NCBI GenBank assembly: GCA_038496675.1
Contig: CM076654.1
Span: 1,845,265-1,909,264 of the forward strand
DNA length: 64,000 nucleotides
Direction of reading: 5' to 3'
DNA from: Rachycentron canadum
Taxonomy: Eukaryota; Chordata; Actinopteri; Carangiformes; Rachycentridae
A program made the translations under genes and the position numbers. Numbering within the stretch: the stretch's first letter is position 1; every line of letters starts with the position of its first letter. Below, in pieces: positions 12,001 to 21,000 of this stretch. Under the pieces are notes generated by a model. That model did not search any database. It worked only from the letters and a program-made list of their open reading frames with translations, and was not told the DNA's origin.

Positions 12001-15000
12001 CAGTCTCTAGTTTCAAGTGTTTTTCAATACAACACAATGTTTTTTAATTGGCAGCTCACAAACCAATGGGTGACTTGACAGTGGGCGGGGCATATGGCTG
12101 AGATGTACTTATTGTTCAATGATGCTTTGAGCTTTCAGGGCCACCGTAGTTTTTATCTTGTGTGCCACCTGTTTGGTTACATTTGGTTAAGTTAAGGCAA
12201 CCGAAATGACTTGGTCATGGTTAGGGAAAGGCTGGTTGAAAGAATCCAACTTTAACTGCTGGTAGAAGATGTGCTGAGTGTGTTGAAGTAAAAAACTAGT
12301 AATGGGCAATATCCAAAAATGAATATCTCAATGCAGCCTAAATGTTGTGAAATATATCAGTCCAATATAATCCACCCAAACACGAGACCTTTAGTCTCCA
12401 CAAACAACATCACACTCGTACTGTGTTCGTATCTTATCATCAAAACCCACTTACCAGCACATTGAAAAATTAGTAACATATGACTGTTCGTATGTATAAA
12501 ATACCAATATAACTTAAAATCACTCTCAAAACCAGTTGTTTCTTAGCTCTTTGTCCACAAACATCACTTCTCTGCAAATTGAGGAGGCCTGAAAGTAAAA
12601 GCTGACACATTTTAAATCATTCATACATGGTTGTGTCAAAATGGATCTTTCAAGAACTCCTCAAAGGCAGCACGATGCTTTCAAGGAGCTACACAGTCCA
12701 CCTCGGGGCTGCTGAGGACTGGGGGTGGTCTCAAAAATAAATTGAGCCCTTCCTCTTGTTTTACTGTGTCTGTCACTGAGATGTGCTGAGACCGGTCGAT
12801 TGACAGTATCTGAGTCTAACGCTGACGTGGGCGAACCAAACCAGAGCGAGATGATGGGAAGGATAAGACAGAAATGGGCCCATGTGATCGGCAGGGGTCA
12901 GGCTACTTGAAGTGTTTTTAAGAAGAGACGAGCTCTGAAGCTTTTCTTTTTTTCTCATCCCGAGAAGATAAATGTTTGAGTCCAGTTCCGGAAACGACCG
13001 AGACACAATTCAAACGCTGTCACTGCATCACCCCGACAGTCTTTATCAACAAACCCGGGCTTGTTGTCAGACGGGTGTTAAACTGGTGCTCTGCTGAAGT
13101 GTAAACAGGCTCAAGGAAAATGCCACTTGTGTGGAGAGTTTTGACAGTAAACACCAGGGAACGTTTACGCGTGGTTGATCTGATTTGTTTGTTCGCTTTT
13201 TCGCCACCGCCCTCCGACAGTCAAACGGACTACAAGCCGCCAGCGGGTCGGCTCAGCTGAAGGGGATTTGGCATCCGTCCCAGACGACGTTTCGCCCTCA
13301 TGGTCACCTTCATTCTTTTGCGCTCTTCTCCCAAAAGCTTTAAACGGAAGGTGATCTGGCAGCTCGCTGACTCAGCAGCCCGGCTTCAGTGCTGTGGTTG
13401 GGACGGTGTGTTGGGTTTGGTGAGGAGAGAGAGAGGCACTTAGGGAACGTACCTCAAACTGAACTGACACACAGGCATATTATACCATTTCAAGAATACT
13501 GATGCCTCCGACTATGTTACCAGTTGGATGGTTGATGAAGTGGCTGTGGTATAAACATGATAATGCACAGTTGATACGATAAAATAAGGGACTAGGATAT
13601 GACTTGAATATCAGGACATCAAACATCTGGATATTTAATTTCATACCAGAGTGACTGAGAATCCTCGGTTTGTATCGGCTGGCGTTAAAGGAGCTATTTG
13701 TAGGCTTTGCTATCGCTACACGTTAGCATTAACAGCCATTTACTCACGCGTGAGGTTCAGCATCAAACTTAATTCCTTTACTCACCAAGAGCTGTCTCCA
13801 GTGATGGAAAGCAACCATCTTGTTTTGCTTCTATTTCTGTCACTGAGCTTAGCATGCTAACCAGTTAGCGCTGGCCCAGATTGAACCAGCTCATCACTTT
13901 CAGACACAGAATCATTGTAGTGTCCTGAAGATGTAGTGGATGTAGACTCTGCCTTAAACCTGCATTCTTTCTAATGACCATGAAAAGAAGTCAGATTGTA
14001 TTGAAGTCTATGGGAAAATGTCCCTACTTCTCCCCTGATTTATTAGCTCAGTAAACGTTTTCCTAATGAGTTTATGGTCTCAGTCTCTAGTTTCAAGTCT
14101 TCGATACAACATGATGTTCATTTTTTAAATGATGGTCCGTTTAGAGGAAAATAGACCATAAAGCAGGTGATGAATTAGGGGGCGTGGCTACAGTGTGACT
14201 GATAGACTGTACCGTTCAATCAATAGCAAAACTTACAAACAGGTCCTTTAAGTTCTGGACATGTCTGATGCAGGTGTTTGTCTCCTAAATTCAAGTGTTT
14301 TACTATTTAACTAGTTGAATAGTTGATAATGATGGAGGGGGTCGTATGCCGCACAGATTTTAAGAGATTTATACACAGATTTATATTTCATGTTTCATTA
14401 ACCCCATCGGTCCCAAAAACCCCCGGGGTTGAGAGGCTCTGAATGAGGGAACATCACCAATGGCTCAACTCCAGCTGTCATCCCCACAGGGGGCCGACTG
14501 CCAGGAATCAGACGGGCCGGGTCGATGGTTAAATCAATCCAACGCTTCAGCTCTGACTGTTGTCTCCCGCCACTCTCTTCCCTCTCTCACATCCACCCTT
14601 TAGGAATACTATGACAAAGGAGAGTACGTCATCCGGGAGGGAGAGGAGGGCAGCACCTTCTACATCATCGCACAGGGGAAGGTAACGTGTCGCACAGGTT
14701 CTAACAGGAAACATGAACGTCATTAATTTACTCTTTACTCATTCTATCTTCAGTCCAACTGGACTCTGACTAACCCGACACATCTCAAACATCTGTGACA
14801 TTCATAGAGTCAGTGTTTGGGGCATGACCTTCATCATCAATTTAATGGATATATTACTGCCTTTAAATGAATAAAAAAAATGATAATTTTTGAGTTAGGA
14901 CACAAGAGAGAGATCGTATCTGTTATGAAAATATGTTGTTGGGATGTTAGGATGACGACACGAGCTGCTCTGCAGAGATTGATGAGACATTTTCAATCTC

Positions 15001-18000
15001 TGCAACAAAGACACTCATTGGGGCCAGAGACAGGAGCCATAATCCTCCAGTCTTTACAACAACAGATTCAATCATCTGGCTCCTCAGTTACACAACGCAG
15101 CATCATGTCTGTACTGATCAGGACGCCGCCTCAGTCTTTGCAGCGAAGGCTTTTTCTCGTCAGTCAGCACCAGTGTTGAATGGCTGCAGAAAAACCACCA
15201 GTCTCCTAAAGTCTTGCAGGACTCTGTCCCCTTCAGTTTGGTTTCCACGTGAGTGCGAATTAAATTCATCCTGCAATGAAATTTACAATGCAATATAGAG
15301 GAATGAACTCATCCAGTTTCTTTTTAGGAGCTTGTATCAGATGCTTCTGAACATTAAACCCGATCCAACGTCTGAAATCCTGCTTTAAGGTTATAACCAA
15401 GTGAAATAAAGGCTGAAAAATACAAATACGTCAAAGTTTTTTTCCATTTTAAACCATTTTTTTCCCCAAAACTGCAACAAAAGAATATGTGAGCGTGGGA
15501 GGTGTGGGACTCCAGACTCACCCGTCTGTCTGATAAGTGAGCAACCTGACACCAGGGGGGTGGGGTGGGGGGGCAGAAAGTCCACTGGGGACTTTGAAAA
15601 TGCCATTATGAGCCGATGTGAGACAGCAGCTCCTCAGTGCTAAGCTACTCCAGAGAGGAACACATGTTGTTTGGGAGGAAAGGGGCTAATACAGGAAATG
15701 GCTCCGCCACCCGCCGTCGGCCCCCCCCGACCGAGGAGGGAATAAACGCTTGAGAGCGCCTGCCACCAGGAAAAACAGGGGAAGTGAAGGTCACAGAGGT
15801 CAAACAGGACACTTAGTTAAAACACACCCCGGCCGTTATGGCTGTGATGTCATTGTGGCCGTTTCTCCGGCAGGGCGATGCCACGAGTGGGACGTCTGAC
15901 CTCGGCCGCGATGGGCCACTGGTTTTTAAAGCCTCACAAATTACATACAGGCTCCACAACTAGGCTGAAGCCGTGCTGTTGTTGATGCCACTCAATCCTT
16001 CACAACCCATCTCCTTCCAATAACAGTCAATTCAAGGCACATGAAAAACCTCCAGCGTGAAGAAGTGGAAAGCGCTTTTAAAAAAAACAATCCAGTGTAA
16101 CTGTGTGTATCTGCAGGTGAAGGTGACGCAGTCCACCGAGGCTCACAAGGTGCCGCAGATCATCAACACGCTGCAGAAGGGGGACTATTTCGGAGAGAAA
16201 GCGCTCATCAGGTAAGAGCAGACAGACCCGGTTTACTCTGCGCCCGCCTCCAGAAGATTTGTCGTCATCCTGCGTTTGACTTGTGTGCGTCTCCGTTTCA
16301 GCGACGATGTCAGGTCGGCGAATATCATTGCCGAAGAGAACGGGGTGGAGTGTCTCGTCATCGACAGGGAGTGAGTATCCTGACGTCTGTCTCAGTGGGA
16401 CAACTCCGGCCGCTCTGTTGTTGTTGATATTGATGTGTGGTTTTTATTTTTTCTAGGACGTTTGATCAGACAGTGGGCACCTTCAACGAGCTGCAGAAGT
16501 ACCTCCAAGGCTACGTGGCAACGCTCGACCGAGACGACAGGAAGAGACATGCCAGGTGATGTGAGCGGGTCTTCAGAGGGGAGAATAGAAAAGAAACGCT
16601 TGGTTTTATTTTCATTAGTTAGGTTGAATTTCATCCGTCTGTCTCCACCTAGGAGGTCTGTGTCACGTCACCAGAGTCAACCGCTGTCTCCTGACGTCAT
16701 CCAGCTGAAGGACATGGTGTCGGTGTTTCCTCCGTCCAGACCCTTCGAGAGCCTGGAGGTCGTCTCTACACTCGGCGTGGGCGGCTTCGGACGAGTGGAA
16801 CTGGTGAGACTATCTATCCATCTATCAATATATCTATCTATGAATGATGAAGTTATCCCTCTTGTAACGCCCTATAATTCCAAAGTAGCAATCCTGGGTT
16901 AGCTCAGTTAGCCTATCTTAGCTAAGCTAAGTAAGTGTGTTCATCTGCTGGTCTTTCAATGTCGTTAATGTCCTGGTAACAAATAAAGTTCATAGAAAAA
17001 AGTAATTGTTCCATTTGTTCATTCATTTATTTTAAATTTGTGACATTTTGACGTCGTGCTCCTTCGTCACTCTCGGTCTGTGTTAATGCTGCGTTCACAT
17101 CATAGAGACATTCGTGGACAAAGTTGCATAAAACCTTTGGTGGCTCCAGAGGGAATTGTGGGAAATCTGATAAATTGGCTCGAGTGATGTCACTTGAGTC
17201 GCTGTTGTTGTTTGGGGCAGAAGTTGAACTGTCGGAGGTCGAGTCGAGTTTTCTTTAATGTTGTTCTCCCGCCCTGTTATTTCCATCTGCAGGTGAAGGT
17301 GAAGGGCAAGGACATCACCTTCGCACTAAAGGTCATCAAGAAGAAGCACGTGGTGGACAACAGGCAGGAGGAGCACATCCACTCGGAGAGGAGGATCCTC
17401 GCCGAGGCTCGCTCGCCTTTCGTTGTCAAGTCTGTCTTTCCCGCTCAACCTCCAAACACGTTCCCATTTTTTTATCCTACACGATAAAAACCTAAAACTC
17501 TGCTCCATCAGTCTGAGAAAACAGCGCAGCGCTTATTAGTTTCTGATGAGATCACAGCGGAGGGCTCGAGCAGATTACATCTCCTCGACGGGGTAGAATG
17601 ACGGAGGATATGGAGACGTCTGCTGTGAAAATCTAGTTATTTGTTCTGACATATTGCGGCAGGAGCTTTTCTTTGCCTTTTGTGAGATTACTGATGATCC
17701 AATTTCACTGTATGCAGTGGAACAGACTCAAATATTAAAGCCATTCTTCAACATCTGAACCGCCCTCACCTCCTCTTCAGACAAGTTGATTTTACCCCTT
17801 TTTCATGTTTTAACTATTATCTCTTCACATTTCTGATCTGTTTTCAAGACACGTGGAAGATGATCTGAGATTAGATGCAGGGTGACAGCGTGTTGGGGCA
17901 GTTAACGTCCCTCAATGAGGGTGATATTGAATTTGCACTCGCCCCTCGGTTGCTATTAAGAATTTGTTGACAGCATAAGGATCAATTAGAAACACATTAG

Positions 18001-21000
18001 ATACAGAATAAAGCCACAATATGTGCAGTAATGTCTTTAAATATAAAATAAATAATATTATATTCCACTGCAGCACAGTGGAATAATTATCCAAGCGAGT
18101 GTTTATTCACTGTCACTGCTCTCCAGTCATTTCTTCTCTGTATCTATCTTTGTTTATATGTTTCCTTCTTATAATATTTGTTACACTGGGCCAGACAAAA
18201 CAATGTGAAAACCTACTTGGCAATAAACCTGATTCTGACTCACAGTGATAATTAAATTATACAGAAAGAATAAAAATCAGGAAAATGTTTTTAATTAAAG
18301 CCTGAAAAAACAAAAAAAAAAAACTTGTTTGATGATGTTTGACTCGTGTTTGCTTCTCTTTCTTCAGACTCTATCGCACGTTCAAGGATAACAAGTATGT
18401 GTACATGCTGCTGGAGGCCTGTCTGGGTGGAGAGATATGGAGTCTGCTCAGAGACAGGTAGGACGGACCGACCTCTGCTGCTAATGAGGGAGCTCTTAAT
18501 GAGCAAAGACTTACTCTGCAAGTGGCCCCGGGTGCATTTGTGTCATGAAACCACTTCTCCCGCCTTTTGTTGAAAGCTTAAATCCAGTTGATCTTGTCTT
18601 CAGGGGGAGTTTTGATGAGCCCACGGCCAAATTCTGCGTGGGATGCGTCACGGAGGCTTTCGACTACCTCCATCGTAAAGGCGTCCTCTACAGAGACCTG
18701 AAGCCCGAGAATCTCATGCTGGACACTGAGGGATACATCAAACTGGTGAGTGTGTTCCCAGTGACAGAAGATGAAATAATAAAACGACAAAAACACAAAC
18801 ACACTCTTTCTGCTGTTGTATGTATGTATTTGCATCAATAGGAGTAAATTTTTGCATTTACCATCTTCTAAATCTAGTACTGTATAATAACCATCCATTC
18901 CCACAATGCAGTGCAGTAAATGTACTATATTTTACAGTGTGTGTATGTACCTGGTTCGAATTATGGATTTTATGATTTTCGTGGCTTTTGCACAGGGGAT
19001 TTATTGTTGTGAGATGCATGGACCTTTAGGGGAGAGAAGAGAAAAACAGAGAAACTGTAATATAATATATGTGTGTTATGTTTTAGGTTGTGAAGCTGCC
19101 ACTAAACAGCAGCTCAAAGTTTTATTGGTCACATGCGAAGGTCCATTAAACAGTAAACGGCAGCAGGACATGAAAACATGAATATGGTGGTAAATGTTGC
19201 GATATTGGATATTATTGATTATCAGTCCAAGTTTGAGTTACAGGACTGAAATTATGGAGGTGAAGCTTTGTACTCATCAGGGTTTCATGGGATCTAGAGA
19301 AAGACAACAAGCTTCAACAGGTTTCAGGAGGTTTACACAAAGTGACATGTGAGGGACGACTCCAGTCATTTTGATCTCATTATGTCCTTTTATGGTAAAA
19401 ACTTCCTCGGGTTAACTGGTCAACTCTACTTTTCTAGGTTGACTTTGGATTTGCTAAGAAGATCAGATGTGGCCAAAAGACCTGGACCTTCTGTGGGACC
19501 CCGGAGTACGTGGCCCCGGAGATCATCCTCAACAAGGGCCACAACTTCAGCGTGGACTTCTGGTCTCTGGGCATCCTGGTGTTCGAGCTCCTGACTGGCA
19601 GGTTAGTGCAGGAGGGCTTCATGGGAGTGAAGCACCACATCCTCCTCCTCCTCCTCCTGCTTTACGCTTCAGGCTCTTTCTTTCTTTCATTTGCAGTGAT
19701 TGTTGACGTGAATATGAATATTTTATCTTTCCGCCCCTCAGTCCTCCGTTCTCAGGGAGCGACCAGATGATGACGTACACTTTGATCTTGAAAGGCATTG
19801 AGAAGATGGACTTCCCCAAGAAGATCACCAAGAGACCAGAGGACCTCATACGCAAACTCTGCAGGTACAGACCATCATTCAACGTCAGGCTAGAAAATCC
19901 CCGTAGCTTCTGACCCCAGTTCTCAGAACTGGACCTGATGATGGGCGTGATTGGGTGTGACAGTCACACTGGTTGAATTTGACTTATCGATTTCAAGTCA
20001 CTGAATCGTATCGTTGACGTGAATCTTTCCCACTTTACAGGCGAAATCCCTCTGAGCGACTGGGCAACCTGAAAAATGGAATAACCGATATCAAGAAGCA
20101 CAGGTGAGCGGGAACTGACTCATTTTGTTGCTGATCTCAACGGAGAAGATTAGCTGCACAAATTAGTGCTAACTGAACATTATGAATGTGGCCCAGCAGT
20201 TTATGACCTTGGCAATTAGATAATCACTGAGCACAGCGCACGAGAGCAGCAGCCTGCAAATCATTTTCTAAAGACTTATTGCATTATTGGACTTACCTCA
20301 GTCTTATTAGGATAATTTTCCTTCATGGAGGCTTAAAAGGATGATTTACAGTTGCAGATCGCAGGGATTAAAGAGTATTTTGTTTTTAAACCTCAGGCTG
20401 ATGTGGGCTCTTACTTCTTATACTGAGCTTCCTCTCAGCCAAACGTACTCCCAGAAAAAGGGTCGAGGTCAAAGGAACCTGTTCAAAAAGGTTCCTTGTG
20501 GCAAAATAAGTCTCTATAACTCTGAAGGGCCTGGTTGGTCAATGAAAACCCTTTAATTTTAAACATTTGTGTCTGATTTGTTTGTCAAAGTCACGACTGT
20601 TCAGACAGATTTACATGTTTTCGTTGGCTCTTTATCACGTGTCTGAAGGTGGTTTAACGGTTTCAACTGGGAGGGACTGAAGGCGAGGACGTTACCGTCT
20701 CCACTGAAAAGAGAAGTAAGTAAAGATATCGATCCAGACTAAACCTAGGAGTCCTGATACCAAGCAAATCTAAAGACAGAAAAGCACAGATAGAGATTTT
20801 GAGTTTTTCTAATTGCCTCTGGTTCTGCCTAAAATACAAGGCAGGTCTCAGCAAGTATTTAGAGTAAAGTACACGTTACTCTGGCAGCCCTGCCAGCGAA
20901 AAAGTCAAACTGTACAGTGTGCATAGCTTAGATTTCAAGGGGGAGCCGCTAGCATCAGTGTCAATCAGCCGTCTTATTAAATATCTGAAGACGAGTTCAC

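Larger units (their letters stand above)
9726..14603 (+). other. prkg2: prkg2 intron 5 (4.9 kb), repeat-rich
   Basis: No exon seen. It contains a (GGA)n tract, a family B MITE (10622-11036), two reverse copies of family A (11785-12110 and 13925-14225) and a partial copy of the ATTTAAAGGA-type element (13686-13930). The stretch 13010-13420 is non-repetitive, with moderate GC and several CpG; I cannot assign it a role. Confidence 0.8.
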
